Shown in pieces: positions 54,159 through 63,833 of a stretch of DNA of 64,000 bases. A program made the position numbers and the translations under genes. The notes below the pieces were generated by a model. That model did no database searches, was not told the origin of the DNA, and saw only the letters and a list, made by a program, of their open reading frames with translations. Numbering within the stretch: position 1 is the first letter of the stretch; every line of letters begins with the position of its first letter. This stretch comes from G963691885 sp963691885 (GTDB lineage Bacteria > Pseudomonadota > Alphaproteobacteria > UBA8366 > Aestuariispiraceae): contig OY829843.1 in the NCBI GenBank assembly GCA_963691885.1, forward strand, positions 682,001-746,000, in the 5' to 3' direction.

Positions 54159-55688
54159 ATGGCCGCCCGGGAACAACTGACCATCCGCCTGAACGATGTC
54201 GACAATGTGGTTGTCGCAAGGGCAGATATTTTACCCGAAACCCGGATCGAAGATGAAGAAATCACCGCCTCCGGCCATGTACCGGCTGGCCACAAGGTTG
54301 CCACCAAAGGCATCGCCAAAGACAAGCCAATCCGCAAATACAATCAGATCATTGGATTTGCGACGACTGATATTAATCCCGGCGATCATGTCCATTCGAA
54401 CAACTGCGAATTCCGGTCCTTTGATCGCGACTTCGCCCATTGCGAGGATATGCGGCCAACCCAGTATTTCACCGGTGACGCCGTCGCCTCCTTCCAGGGG
54501 TTCAAGCGCGAGAACGGCCTTGTCGGCACCCGAAACTATATCGGCATCCTGACCAGCGTGAATTGTTCCGCGACCGTTGCCCGATACATCGCGGACCATT
54601 TCCCGAAAGAAGAGCTGGAGAAATACCCGAACATCGACGGCGTCGTTGCCTTTGTGCATTCAACCGGCTGCGGTATGGCCGGCGATGGAGAGGGCTATGC
54701 AAACCTGCAGCGGGTGCTGTGGGGTTTTGCCCGCCATCCGAATTTTGCAGGTATTTTAATGGTGGGTCTGGGATGCGAAGTGAACCAGATCGACTTCCTG
54801 CTGGAGGCGTATAATCTGCGCCACGGCCCGACCTTTCAGACGATGACCATTCAGGACACCGGTGGCACCCGTAAAACCGTTCAGCGCGGCATTGATACTG
54901 TCCGCGACATGCTGCCCGCGGCCAACGCGTTCAGCCGGCAGACGGTGGATGCCGGTCATCTGACACTGGCCCTGCAATGCGGGGGCTCAGACGCCTATTC
55001 CGGGATCAGTGCAAACCCGTCACTTGGCGCGGCCGCAGACCTGCTCGTCAGGCATGGAGGCACCGCAATTCTCAGCGAAACACCAGAGATCTATGGGGCA
55101 GAACACCTGTTGACCCGCCGCGCTGTCTCTAAGGAAGTTGGCGAGAAACTCGTCGCCCGCATCAAGTGGTGGGAGGAGTATACGCGGATCAATTCAGGGT
55201 CTATGGACAACAACCCCTCACCCGGCAACAAAAAGGGCGGTCTGACGACGATCCTGGAAAAGTCGCTGGGGGCCGCCGCCAAAGGGGGCACAACCAACCT
55301 GACGGATGTCTATAAGTATGGCGAGACCGCCCGCGAAAAGGGGTTCGTCTTCATGGATTCGCCAGGATACGACCCCTGTTCCATCACTGGTCAGGTGGCG
55401 GCTGGTGCGAATGTCGTATGCTTCACGACGGGACGTGGATCGGTTTACGGCTGCAAACCCGCCCCGAGTATGAAGCTGGCGACCAACACGGCGATGTATA
55501 ATCGCATGGAAGAGGATATGGACATCAATACAGGCCGGGTCGTCGACGGTGAGTTGACCATTCCGGAAATGGGCGAGGTCATCTTCAACAGGATCCTGGA
55601 GGTGGCATCCGGTGATCCGTCCAAATCCGAAGCGCTTGGCTTTGGCGATGATGAGTTCATTCCATGGCAGATCGGCGCTGTGATGTGA
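54159..55688 (+). CDS. UxaA/altronate dehydratase family sugar-acid dehydratase
   Basis: A 509-residue protein with an N-terminal SAF domain (LNDVDNVVVARADILPETRI) and the UxaA core: HSTGCGMAGDGEGYANLQRVL, LGCEVNQID, LQCGGSDAYSGISANP and a Cys in CFTTGRGSVYGCKPAPSMK, residues that carry the iron site. It removes water from a sugar acid to give a 2-keto-3-deoxy acid. ATG 54159 lies 7 nt after GGGAG; the longer frame to 54117 adds unlikely residues. It is first of the plus-strand set. Confidence 0.9.
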   Translation: MAAREQLTIRLNDVDNVVVARADILPETRIEDEEITASGHVPAGHKVATKGIAKDKPIRKYNQIIGFATTDINPGDHVHSNNCEFRSFDRDFAHCEDMRPTQYFTGDAVASFQGFKRENGLVGTRNYIGILTSVNCSATVARYIADHFPKEELEKYPNIDGVVAFVHSTGCGMAGDGEGYANLQRVLWGFARHPNFAGILMVGLGCEVNQIDFLLEAYNLRHGPTFQTMTIQDTGGTRKTVQRGIDTVRDMLPAANAFSRQTVDAGHLTLALQCGGSDAYSGISANPSLGAAADLLVRHGGTAILSETPEIYGAEHLLTRRAVSKEVGEKLVARIKWWEEYTRINSGSMDNNPSPGNKKGGLTTILEKSLGAAAKGGTTNLTDVYKYGETAREKGFVFMDSPGYDPCSITGQVAAGANVVCFTTGRGSVYGCKPAPSMKLATNTAMYNRMEEDMDINTGRVVDGELTIPEMGEVIFNRILEVASGDPSKSEALGFGDDEFIPWQIGAVM

Positions 55689-55732
55689 TGCGGTTATCCG
55701 CTTAGAAAGACATTTACCCAGACGGAGTGCGC

Positions 55733-57073
55733 ATGAAACCTCTCAAAAACCTGGCCGCCGACCTTGCGGGCGGTGAAACCTCTGCCCGGGCGTTGCTTGA
55801 AGAGAGCTTTGCCAAAATTGACGCCAGCAGCGAAGGCAATAAGGCCTATATCCATATCAATCACGACAAGGCCCGTGCGGCAGCCGATGCCGCAGACCTT
55901 GCCCGCAAAGACAATGTCCATGCCTCGCCCTGGGCCGGTATTCCGATGGCGGTCAAAGACCTCTATGGCGTACGCGGTGAGGTGTCGAGTGCCGGATCAA
56001 AAGTACTCACCACCAATGCACCCGAAGCTGCGGATGCACCAACCATCGCCCGCTGTCGTCAGGCGGGGTTTGTTTTTGTTGGCCGAACCAATATGACAGA
56101 GTTTGCCTATTCGGGCCTTGGTCTAAACCCGCATTACGGCACGCCAACCAGCCCCTGGGACCGGGAAACAGGCCGGATTCCAGGTGGATCCTCCTCCGGC
56201 TCGGCCGTCGCGATTGCAGAGGGGATGGCGGCCATCTCTCTTGGAACTGATACCGGTGGGTCCTGCCGGATTCCAGCGGCCTTTTGCGGCATCACCGGGT
56301 ATAAACCGACCGCAAAACGGATCCCCTTGAACGATATCATTCCACTTTCCTTCTCGCTCGACAGTGCGGGGCCGCTGGGACAATCGGTTGATTGCTGTGC
56401 GATCACGGATGCGATCCTTGCGGGTGAGGATGTCACCCTACCCGAAGGGATCGACCCATCCCGAATTCGCCTGGCCATCCCCCAGACCCTGGTGCTGGAC
56501 GGGATGGACGAGATCGTTGCAAAAACCTTCGAACGCGCCATCCGCCTGTTGCGGGATTCCGGCGTTCAGATCGACGAGATCCCATTTGACGAGTTGGGTA
56601 AATTGCCGGGGATCAATGCCAAGGGTGGATTCGCCGCTGCAGAGGCCTATGCCTGGCACAAGGATCTTCTGGCCGACAAGGCCGATCAGTATGACCCCCG
56701 CGTCGCCGGTCGGATCGCAAAAGGCGCGGACCAGACCGCCGCCGAATATATCGACGTGGTTCAGGCCCGCACCGCCTTGATTGAAGAGGCCGCAGCAACA
56801 GCACGACCCTACGACGCAATTGTCATGCCCACAGTCGCGATCATTGCACCGGCCATTTCAGAGGTCGACGACGATGATGCCTATGGACCCAAGAACATCA
56901 TGACCCTGCGCAACACCAGTGTCGGAAACTTTCTGGATCTTTGTTCGCTCTCTATACCCTGTCACCAAGTCGGTGATGCGCCGGTCGGATTGATGCTGAA
57001 CGGACACCATGGCGAGGATGCCTGGCTGTTTCAGGTCGGCAAGGCAGTCGAAAGGATTCTAGCCAGCGCATGA
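55733..57073 (+). CDS. Amidase (amidase-signature family)
   Basis: A 446-residue protein with the Ser-cisSer-Lys triad: Lys in IPMAVKDLYGV, cis-Ser in GGSSSGSAVAI and nucleophile Ser in GTDTGGSCRIPAAFCG. It hydrolyses an amide to acid and ammonia. GatA-type function is unlikely, as no gatB/gatC are adjacent and the protein is shorter. GGAG lies 5 nt before ATG 55733, which is chosen over the GTG at 55727. Its stop overlaps the MFS gene's start by 4 bp. Confidence 0.9.
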   Translation: MKPLKNLAADLAGGETSARALLEESFAKIDASSEGNKAYIHINHDKARAAADAADLARKDNVHASPWAGIPMAVKDLYGVRGEVSSAGSKVLTTNAPEAADAPTIARCRQAGFVFVGRTNMTEFAYSGLGLNPHYGTPTSPWDRETGRIPGGSSSGSAVAIAEGMAAISLGTDTGGSCRIPAAFCGITGYKPTAKRIPLNDIIPLSFSLDSAGPLGQSVDCCAITDAILAGEDVTLPEGIDPSRIRLAIPQTLVLDGMDEIVAKTFERAIRLLRDSGVQIDEIPFDELGKLPGINAKGGFAAAEAYAWHKDLLADKADQYDPRVAGRIAKGADQTAAEYIDVVQARTALIEEAAATARPYDAIVMPTVAIIAPAISEVDDDDAYGPKNIMTLRNTSVGNFLDLCSLSIPCHQVGDAPVGLMLNGHHGEDAWLFQVGKAVERILASA

Positions 57074-58593
57074 GCGTTTCAGACGCACCATCCGGGGCCG
57101 ATATGACCGCCACACGGCGGTTGATGGTTCTGGTCACGCTGACCTTTGTCACCATCCTTTATGCGATGACGGTGACCATCGCTAATGTGTCCCTGCCCCA
57201 GATGCAGGGTGCCTTATCCGCAACGACTGACCAGATTGCGCTGGTCGTCACCTTCAACATCGTTGCCACCGCCATTGTCACACCGATGACCGGCTGGCTG
57301 GCCGGGCGCTTCGGGCGCAGACGAACCATGCTGTGGGGGGTAACGGGCTTTACGATATCCTCTCTCCTCTGCGGTGTGGCACCGAACCTGGAGTTTCTTA
57401 TCGTCTGTCGCGCTTTGCAGGGCGCCTTCGGGGCTCCCCTTGTCCCACTCAGCCAGGCCCTGGTGCTGGACACCTATCCCAAAAAGCAGCACGGGACCGC
57501 CATGGCGATTTACGGTACCGGTGTGGTGCTTGGCCCGATCATCGGACCAACCCTGGGCGGCTATCTGTCAGAGGCATATTCCTGGCGCTGGGTCTTTTTC
57601 ATGATTGTGCCCTTCGGTGTGGTCGCCTGGCTGGGCGTGGTCGCCCTGATCAAGAGCCGTGGAGATCAACCAAGAACCTCGCTGGACTGGACAGGGTTTC
57701 TCAGTCTGGCAATTGCGGTGGCCGCCGCGCAGCTCGTCCTTGATCGCGGCGAGCGAAACAACTGGTTTGATTCCCTGGAAATCATCACCGTTGCCGGATT
57801 GGCCGGTATCGCGCTCTATATCTTCCTGGTCCATACCTTTACCGCGAAAGAGGGCAAGAGCTTCCTCAACCTCGCTCTGTTGCGGGATCGCAACTTCATT
57901 CTGGGCACCATCATCGTCTTCATCTTCGGCATGTTGAACTTCACGCCGATGACCCTGCTGCCCCCTCTGCTGCAAACGGTTCAGGGCTATCCGGACACGA
58001 TCATTGGCTGGCTGCTTGGTGTGCGCGGCGCAGGCACGATGCTGGGCTTCTTCATGATGATCTATCTCAGCCGCTTTGACCCGCGCCCGATCATGGCGAT
58101 CGGTTTTCTGATGCAGGGCGTGGCGGGCCTTTACATGGCCCAGTTCGACGTCAATATGACGACCTTTGATGTGGGCTGGACCAGCTTCCTGCAAGGCCTC
58201 GGCGTTGGACTAATCTGGGTTCCAATCACCCTTGTGACGTTTAACACCCTCGACCGGACATTGCTGCCCGACGGGATGGCGATTTTTCATCTGTTAAGGA
58301 ATTTCGGGTCCAGCGTATTCATTTCGATCTCGATCGCAGTCGTTTTGCGGACTGGCAAGGTGAATTATGCTGAGATCACCGAACAGGCATCCCCGATGAA
58401 TGAACGGTTCAACTGGTCCTTCATGCTGGGCCCCTGGTCCATCGACGGGACCGAAGAACTGGCTGCGCTCAGCCAGGAAATCGGGCGACAGGCCATCATG
58501 ATCGGCTATATTAACGCGTTTTATCTGTTTTCGATCACGTGTCTTGCCGTCTTGCCCTTGATCTTGATGGTCCGGATGCAGAAAACTGTCTAA
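57070..58593 (+). CDS. DHA2-family MFS transporter (EmrB/QacA-like)
   Basis: A 507-residue protein with 14 membrane helices. Motif A variant GWLAGRFGRRRTM and motif C GTGVVLGPIIGPTLGG (antiporter signature) are clear, as is the N-terminal TIANVSLPQMQGAL. Such proteins export drugs or organic compounds by proton antiport. EmrB usually works with an EmrA adaptor, which is absent here, so this may be a single-component pump. It is coupled to the amidase gene (ATGA overlap). Confidence 0.92.
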   Translation: MSVSDAPSGADMTATRRLMVLVTLTFVTILYAMTVTIANVSLPQMQGALSATTDQIALVVTFNIVATAIVTPMTGWLAGRFGRRRTMLWGVTGFTISSLLCGVAPNLEFLIVCRALQGAFGAPLVPLSQALVLDTYPKKQHGTAMAIYGTGVVLGPIIGPTLGGYLSEAYSWRWVFFMIVPFGVVAWLGVVALIKSRGDQPRTSLDWTGFLSLAIAVAAAQLVLDRGERNNWFDSLEIITVAGLAGIALYIFLVHTFTAKEGKSFLNLALLRDRNFILGTIIVFIFGMLNFTPMTLLPPLLQTVQGYPDTIIGWLLGVRGAGTMLGFFMMIYLSRFDPRPIMAIGFLMQGVAGLYMAQFDVNMTTFDVGWTSFLQGLGVGLIWVPITLVTFNTLDRTLLPDGMAIFHLLRNFGSSVFISISIAVVLRTGKVNYAEITEQASPMNERFNWSFMLGPWSIDGTEELAALSQEIGRQAIMIGYINAFYLFSITCLAVLPLILMVRMQKTV

Positions 58594-58632
58594 GGACACG
58601 GTTAGATACCGACCCGAAAGGAAGGCTCTATA

Positions 58633-60753
58633 ATGGACGGACAATACGGCACAGCGGGCAAGACCAAACCGCAGATCGGTTTCAGTGCTTGCCCCCATGA
58701 CTGTCCAAGCACCTGTGCGTTGGATGTGGAACTGCTGGACGGCAACCGTGTTGGCAGGGTCCATGGGGCAAAGGAGAACACCTATACCGATGGCGTGATC
58801 TGCGCCAAGGTCGCCCGCTATGCCGACCGGGTTCATCATCCCGATCGTGTGACCCAGCCCTTGCGACGGACAGGACCAAAAGGGTCCGGCTCTTTCGAAC
58901 CCATTTCCTGGGAAGAGGCACTGGACACGGTAGCAGCAGAGTTCAACAAGGCTGAGGCAGAGTTTGGGGCTGAATCTGTCTGGCCTTACTATTTTGCCGG
59001 TACTATGGGCCTTTTGATGAGGGATGGCATCAAACGCCTTACCAATACAAAGGGCTATTCCGGCATGCATCAATCGATCTGCACGATGCTGGCCTGGCCG
59101 GGCATCGCGGCGGGTACGGGAAAGCTCGCCGGGCCGGACCCGCGTGAAATGGCCGATGCGGATGTTGTCGTCATCTGGGGAACCAATGCGGTCCATACCC
59201 AGGTCAATGTCATGACCCATGCGATAAAGGCCCGCAAAAACCGCGGTGCAAAGATCGTGGCGATCGATGTATACAACACACCGACCCTGAAACAGGCGGA
59301 TGTGCCCGTCATTCTGAAACCTGGTACCGACGGGGCCCTTGCCTGTGCCATCATGCATATCCTGTTTCGCGATGGATATGCCGACCGGGAATATATGGCA
59401 CAATTCGCCGATGATCCCGCAGGTCTGGAAGAACACCTGAAATCACGCGGTCCCGAATGGGCCAGCAGGATCACAGGCATGCCGGTGCAGGAGATTGAGG
59501 ACCTGGCGGCCCTTCTGGGTCAGAACAAGCGCACCTATCTGCGCCTCGGATACGGATTTACCCGTCAGCGCAATGGTGCCCCCAACATGCATGCGGCGGC
59601 CTCTATCGCGACCGTCATGGGATCCTGGCCGCTTAAAGGTGGCGGGGCGTTCCACACCAATGGTGCCATCTATCATTGGGACAAAACACTGATCGAAGGG
59701 CTGGATCGTGCAGACCCCTCGGTTCGGGTTCTGGATATGTCACGCATCGGTGACATATTGCTGGATGATGCAGAGGCCCTTTTCAACGGCCCTCCTGTAA
59801 AGGCCATGCTGATCCAGAACACCAACCCCATGATGGTGGCCCCGGACCTGAGTAAAGTGCATGCAGGATTCGCCAGGGAGGATCTTTTTGTCTGTGTCCA
59901 TGATCAATTCATGACCCAGACCGCGAAAATGGCCGATATCGTCCTTCCTGCCACAATGTTTCTGGAACATGACGATTTCTATCAGGGCGGCGGACAGAAC
60001 CATATCCTGTTTGGTCCGAAACTGATCGACGCGCCGGGTGAATGTCGAAGCAACCACGATGTCATTACCGGGCTGGGCCAGCGACTTGAAGGGGAATACC
60101 CGGGCTTCTTCATGAACGGTCGGGAGATCATCGACAAAACCCTGACCCTGTCCGGTTGGCCAGACTTGGAGACGCTGGAGAAATCCAAATGGATAGATGC
60201 TCAGCCCGATTTTGATGAGGCGCATTATACCAAGGGCTTCAACACACCCGATGGAAAATACCGTTTCCACGCAGATTGGGTTGATGCAGCCCGTAACCGC
60301 TTTGCGCCCGGCGGCGACATCAGCACAATGCCGAGCCTGCCGGATCATCACGATGTGATTGAATCCGAAACAGAGGATATGCCGTTCAGGCTCGTGACCG
60401 CACCGGCCCGCAATTTTCTGAATTCCAGCTTTACCGAAACAAAGTCATCGCGTTCGAAGGAAGGCAAGCCGTCGGTTATGATCCACAGTCAAGACGCCAA
60501 ACGCCTTGGCGTAACGGCGGACGATCTTGTGGTGCTGGGCAATGACCGGGGTACCGTCGAGATTGAAGTCAAAATTTTCGATGGCATGAGGGAAGGCGTT
60601 GTAATCGTTGAAAGCATCTGGCCGAACGAAAGCTTCCGGCATGGTCGGGGTATCAACTTCCTGACCGGGGCAGATCCGGCAGGCCCCCAAGGGGGTGTTG
60701 CCTTTCATGACAACCGGATCTGGATCAAACCACTCAATGCGGCCTCGTCATAA
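58633..60753 (+). CDS. Molybdopterin-dependent oxidoreductase with N-terminal Fe4S4 motif
   Basis: A 706-residue DMSO-reductase-superfamily enzyme. The N-terminal CPHDCPSTC plus VICAK Cys hold a 4Fe-4S cluster. The Moco domains are seen in VVIWGTNAVHTQVNVMTHAI, YGFTRQRNGAPNMHAAASIA, and the C-terminal dinucleotide-binding barrel from about residue 575 (FRLVTAPARNFLNSSF). No twin-Arg signal is seen, so it is cytosolic. No electron-transfer subunit is encoded beside it. The substrate is unknown; it may be a formate-dehydrogenase- or acetylene-hydratase-like branch. Confidence 0.9.
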   Translation: MDGQYGTAGKTKPQIGFSACPHDCPSTCALDVELLDGNRVGRVHGAKENTYTDGVICAKVARYADRVHHPDRVTQPLRRTGPKGSGSFEPISWEEALDTVAAEFNKAEAEFGAESVWPYYFAGTMGLLMRDGIKRLTNTKGYSGMHQSICTMLAWPGIAAGTGKLAGPDPREMADADVVVIWGTNAVHTQVNVMTHAIKARKNRGAKIVAIDVYNTPTLKQADVPVILKPGTDGALACAIMHILFRDGYADREYMAQFADDPAGLEEHLKSRGPEWASRITGMPVQEIEDLAALLGQNKRTYLRLGYGFTRQRNGAPNMHAAASIATVMGSWPLKGGGAFHTNGAIYHWDKTLIEGLDRADPSVRVLDMSRIGDILLDDAEALFNGPPVKAMLIQNTNPMMVAPDLSKVHAGFAREDLFVCVHDQFMTQTAKMADIVLPATMFLEHDDFYQGGGQNHILFGPKLIDAPGECRSNHDVITGLGQRLEGEYPGFFMNGREIIDKTLTLSGWPDLETLEKSKWIDAQPDFDEAHYTKGFNTPDGKYRFHADWVDAARNRFAPGGDISTMPSLPDHHDVIESETEDMPFRLVTAPARNFLNSSFTETKSSRSKEGKPSVMIHSQDAKRLGVTADDLVVLGNDRGTVEIEVKIFDGMREGVVIVESIWPNESFRHGRGINFLTGADPAGPQGGVAFHDNRIWIKPLNAASS

Positions 60754-60790
60754 TTCACAAGAACAGTAATACGGAAATTCTGAGGGACAT

Positions 60791-61552
60791 ATGAACACAA
60801 TCGATCTTAAAGGCCGCCGTGCCGTTGTAACCGGGGGTGCCCAGGGCATCGGCTATGCCATTTGTGAACGCTTCGCCAAATCCGGCGCGTCGGTCGCCAT
60901 CTGGGACCGTGATGAAACCCTTATGGAGAAGGCGGTTGCAGCCCTGAGCGATGTTGAAGAGAGCGGTGACATTGTCGGCATCTCCGTTGATGTGACAGAC
61001 CCCGCGGCCATTGACGAGGCTGTTTCCCGGACCCAGGCTAATCTGGGCGGAATCGATATTCTTGTCTGCAATGCCGGGATTACCGGACCGAACCTGTCCG
61101 TTGCCGAATACCCGGTTGATGACTGGCTGCGGGTGATCAATCTGGACCTGAACGCGGTCTTTTATTGTTGCCGGGCGGTCGTGCCACTGATGAGCGAACA
61201 GAACTACGGCCGGATCGTGAATATCGCCTCTGTCGCGGGCAAAGAAGGCAATCCAAATGCAGCGGCCTATTCAGCGGCGAAGGCAGGCGTCATCGGATTG
61301 ACCAAGTCCCTTGGCAAGGAACTGGCACTAAAGAATATCTCCGTCAATTGCGTGACACCGGCAGCGGCCAAGACGGCCATCTTTGACCAAATGAAGGAAG
61401 AACATATCAATTACATGCTCTCCAAAATTCCACGCGAACGGTTTGTTCAGGTCGACGAGATTGCGTCCATGGTGGCCTGGTTGGCCAGTGAGGAGAACAA
61501 ATTCACAACGGCGGGCGTCTTTGACATCAGTGGCGGTCGCGCAACCTATTGA
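60791..61552 (+). CDS. SDR family oxidoreductase (FabG-like)
   Basis: A 253-residue protein with cofactor loop GGAQGIGYA, CNAGI, catalytic Ser (ASVAG), Tyr-Lys (YSAAKAG) and the SDR C-terminus GVFDISGGRATY. An acidic residue after strand 2 (AIWDRDE) suggests NAD preference. It is the last gene of the plus-strand set, 37 bp after the molybdo-enzyme. A dehydrogenase for a sugar, sugar acid or hydroxy acid fits the context. Confidence 0.88.
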   Translation: MNTIDLKGRRAVVTGGAQGIGYAICERFAKSGASVAIWDRDETLMEKAVAALSDVEESGDIVGISVDVTDPAAIDEAVSRTQANLGGIDILVCNAGITGPNLSVAEYPVDDWLRVINLDLNAVFYCCRAVVPLMSEQNYGRIVNIASVAGKEGNPNAAAYSAAKAGVIGLTKSLGKELALKNISVNCVTPAAAKTAIFDQMKEEHINYMLSKIPRERFVQVDEIASMVAWLASEENKFTTAGVFDISGGRATY

Positions 61553-61582
61553 TCAACGGGAATCAAGCGCGGATAGCCCGCT

Positions 61583-62329
61583 TTACTCCCGCCCGCCACT
61601 GCCGTTATCAAGATGCGTTGTCACGGCCGATGACCCTTTAGGCCGACCGAATTCGATTCCGGCGGAGAAGCCGGGTCGTTGCTGTTCTTTGGGGGACGAC
61701 CCGATCCCGAGACGCGCCAACAGGCGGCGCATGGCTCGCCACAATTTGGGCAGCAACCAGATCGCCAAAAGAATGAACCCACCGAGCAGGCTGAGGAAGA
61801 CGATCGGACTGAACACCGCGAGGAAGATACCGGCAACGGCGACAACATCTTCGACCAGGGACGCAATCCAGTTCGTCACCGGCTCTGGAGACGTATTGAT
61901 GACAGCCCTCGATGTCGCCTTGCTGAGGTGAGATGTGGTGGCTACGGCACCGCCGGTTGCAAGGGCGGCAAGCATGGCCAAATCCTCGCCAAAGGCATCT
62001 TCACCCATAAATTCTGCACCTGGAATCGCACCATCGAGCCCGCCGACAGCGCCGGCGGCCATCAAGGCACCCGCCGGGATACGGATAAAGGTGTGCAAAG
62101 CATCCCAGAGAGAATCAAAACCGGGAATTTTATCGGCGAGGAATTCGGCGCAGAACATGATCGCGGCGGCCCCGAGAACAACAGGGCTCGACAGGATCTG
62201 CAAATCTTCTGGCAGGACATAGATCCCCATCGCATTCAGGGCACCCAGAACCAGAACTGTGGCATACAGGTTGATACCGCTGGCCCATGCGGCCCCAAGG
62301 GCCAGGCTGAGAATTTGCAGGGCTTCCAT
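61583..62329 (-). CDS. DUF4126 domain membrane protein
   Basis: A 248-residue protein with about five membrane helices and the DUF4126 start (ALQILSLALGAAWASGINLYATVLVLG) and FCAEFLADKIPGFDSLWDALHT. A hydrophilic C-terminal tail of about 50 residues follows. The function is unknown. Two ATGs (62332 and 62329) follow AGAGGATC; the second has the better spacing. It is probably independent of the MscS gene, because a terminator lies between them. Confidence 0.85.
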   Translation of the reverse strand: MEALQILSLALGAAWASGINLYATVLVLGALNAMGIYVLPEDLQILSSPVVLGAAAIMFCAEFLADKIPGFDSLWDALHTFIRIPAGALMAAGAVGGLDGAIPGAEFMGEDAFGEDLAMLAALATGGAVATTSHLSKATSRAVINTSPEPVTNWIASLVEDVVAVAGIFLAVFSPIVFLSLLGGFILLAIWLLPKLWRAMRRLLARLGIGSSPKEQQRPGFSAGIEFGRPKGSSAVTTHLDNGSGGRE

Positions 62330-62374
62330 CATGATCCTCTGTTTGAACAATGCCAGCGTCGTTCAGGCGCATCA

Positions 62375-62406
62375 AAAAACAAGAGCGACCCCTATCATAA
62401 GGGGTC
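62375..62406 (-). terminator. Rho-independent terminator after the MscS-type gene
   Basis: On the minus strand, GACCCCT-ATGAT-AGGGGTC is followed by GCTCTTGTTTTTT. The 7-bp stem (9 bp if the loop is drawn tight) and T6 tail lie about 30 bp after the channel gene's stop. Confidence 0.82.
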
Positions 62407-62436
62407 ACCCAAGCCGCATTACAAGTTCTGACCTTT

Positions 62437-63261
62437 TCAGTCTTCTGCAGACTGCTGAATCATATGAACCGTCTGTTGTGGGAAAGGAATTTCAATCCCC
62501 GCTTTGTCAAAGCTCTCTTTAAACGCCTTGGTCATATCGAATTTGATGCCCCAGTAATCGCCGGCATCGCACCAGACACGCACGATAATATCGACCGAGC
62601 TATCGCCCAGATTACCAACAACGATCTGGGGTGCCGGGTCCTTGTGACAGCGATCATCCGCCTCCAGCAGGCCGCCAACGACGGCAATTGCCTTATCGAT
62701 ATCGCTGGCGTATCCAATGCCAACCAGAAAATCGACACGCCGTGTTGCATTAGCGCTGTAGTTCTTGATCGATGTGTCCCAGAGCTGCTTGTTAGGGGCA
62801 ATGATCTTTACATTATCCGGTGTCGAAAATTCTGTCGTGAACAGGCCGATCACTTCGACCGTTCCCATCACGCCGGATGCCTCAACAAAGTCGCCCACCT
62901 TAAAGGGACGGAAAAACAACAGCATAATACCCGAGGCGAGGTTGCTAAGTGTTCCTTGCAGGGCAAGGCCAATGGCCAGGCCGGCGGCACCAAGGATGGC
63001 AATCAAGGACGTTGTCTGAACCCCAAATCTTTCCAGCACCATAATTATGGTAAAGGCCAGAACCGCGTAACGCACAAGGGACGAAAGGAAGTGTCGTAGG
63101 GTCACATCGAACCCGTTAATCTTACCAAGCCCTTTTGAAACCGCAGTGCGCGACCAACCAGCGATCATCCAACCCAATATCAGGATGACGATCGCACCAA
63201 TTACATCCAGTCCGTAAGCCGTCACGATTTGCATTGTTTCTTCAATAACTGCAGGGTCCAT
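62437..63261 (-). CDS. Small-conductance mechanosensitive channel (MscS family)
   Basis: A 274-residue protein with three membrane helices. The pore helix has the Gly/Ala ridge LGAAGLAIGLALQGTLSNLA followed by FFRPFKVGDFVEASG, the MscS signature, and then the cytoplasmic beta domain and C-terminal alpha/beta region (RRVDFLVGIGYASDID). It opens under membrane tension to release solutes. The length matches E. coli MscS (286). It is preceded by the long AT-rich region to the right. Confidence 0.94.
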   Translation of the reverse strand: MDPAVIEETMQIVTAYGLDVIGAIVILILGWMIAGWSRTAVSKGLGKINGFDVTLRHFLSSLVRYAVLAFTIIMVLERFGVQTTSLIAILGAAGLAIGLALQGTLSNLASGIMLLFFRPFKVGDFVEASGVMGTVEVIGLFTTEFSTPDNVKIIAPNKQLWDTSIKNYSANATRRVDFLVGIGYASDIDKAIAVVGGLLEADDRCHKDPAPQIVVGNLGDSSVDIIVRVWCDAGDYWGIKFDMTKAFKESFDKAGIEIPFPQQTVHMIQQSAED

Positions 63262-63833
63262 CTCTTTACATCTTTCATCTTATTTTTGGATCAACGCGTG
63301 AAAATCCAGACAACCAAGACAAACTCGGCGCCAATGCGTCGAAACCTTACCTCAATACCAGAGAGTATATCTATAGGTTGCCGACGGTCATCGCCAAAAA
63401 TATGCAGTTTCTGCTATTTTTTACTATTTCTGACAAATTTTTAAACTCCATTCGGCGACAACGGAAAAAAATCTTCGGCGATCAAATTAAGCTTCCCGCG
63501 AATTTCAAACCCCGAACAAAATAGTTCAAGCAACCTTTTTGTTATCAATCGGTTAGGTATTATAATATGCAAAACCCCTTGAATACGTGCCTTGTAAAAT
63601 TTACCCTCAATACGCGAAATTAGAATACCGCCTCTATTATTTATATTTATTTACAACAAGTTGCTGATATTTACTTGGCGAAAAATGCGATCTGAATGCT
63701 TGTATGTTCGGAAAAAATACCTCAGTAGTGATACGATCATAATAAGTCTTTCCGGAAGGGTGATGACCGTTGAACAGGGACGGTCAAACCGCTCGCCCAC
63801 ATCGCGAAAGGGACTATCTTAGGAGCATGACAC
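63262..63833. other. 572-bp AT-rich non-coding region
   Basis: No frame here looks like protein. The stretch 63380-63720 is strongly AT-rich, with long A and T runs. It should hold the MscS promoter (leftward) and that of the HTH gene (rightward). Near the right end, GACCGT (63765-63770) and ACGGTC (63780-63785) form a 6-bp hairpin with a 9-nt loop, about 50 nt before the HTH start. I do not recognise a known riboswitch. Confidence 0.5.

Noticed and set aside
63721..63833. Riboswitch before the HTH gene
   Set aside because: Only a 6-bp hairpin is visible; no match by eye to SAM-II, SAM/SAH or other known consensus.
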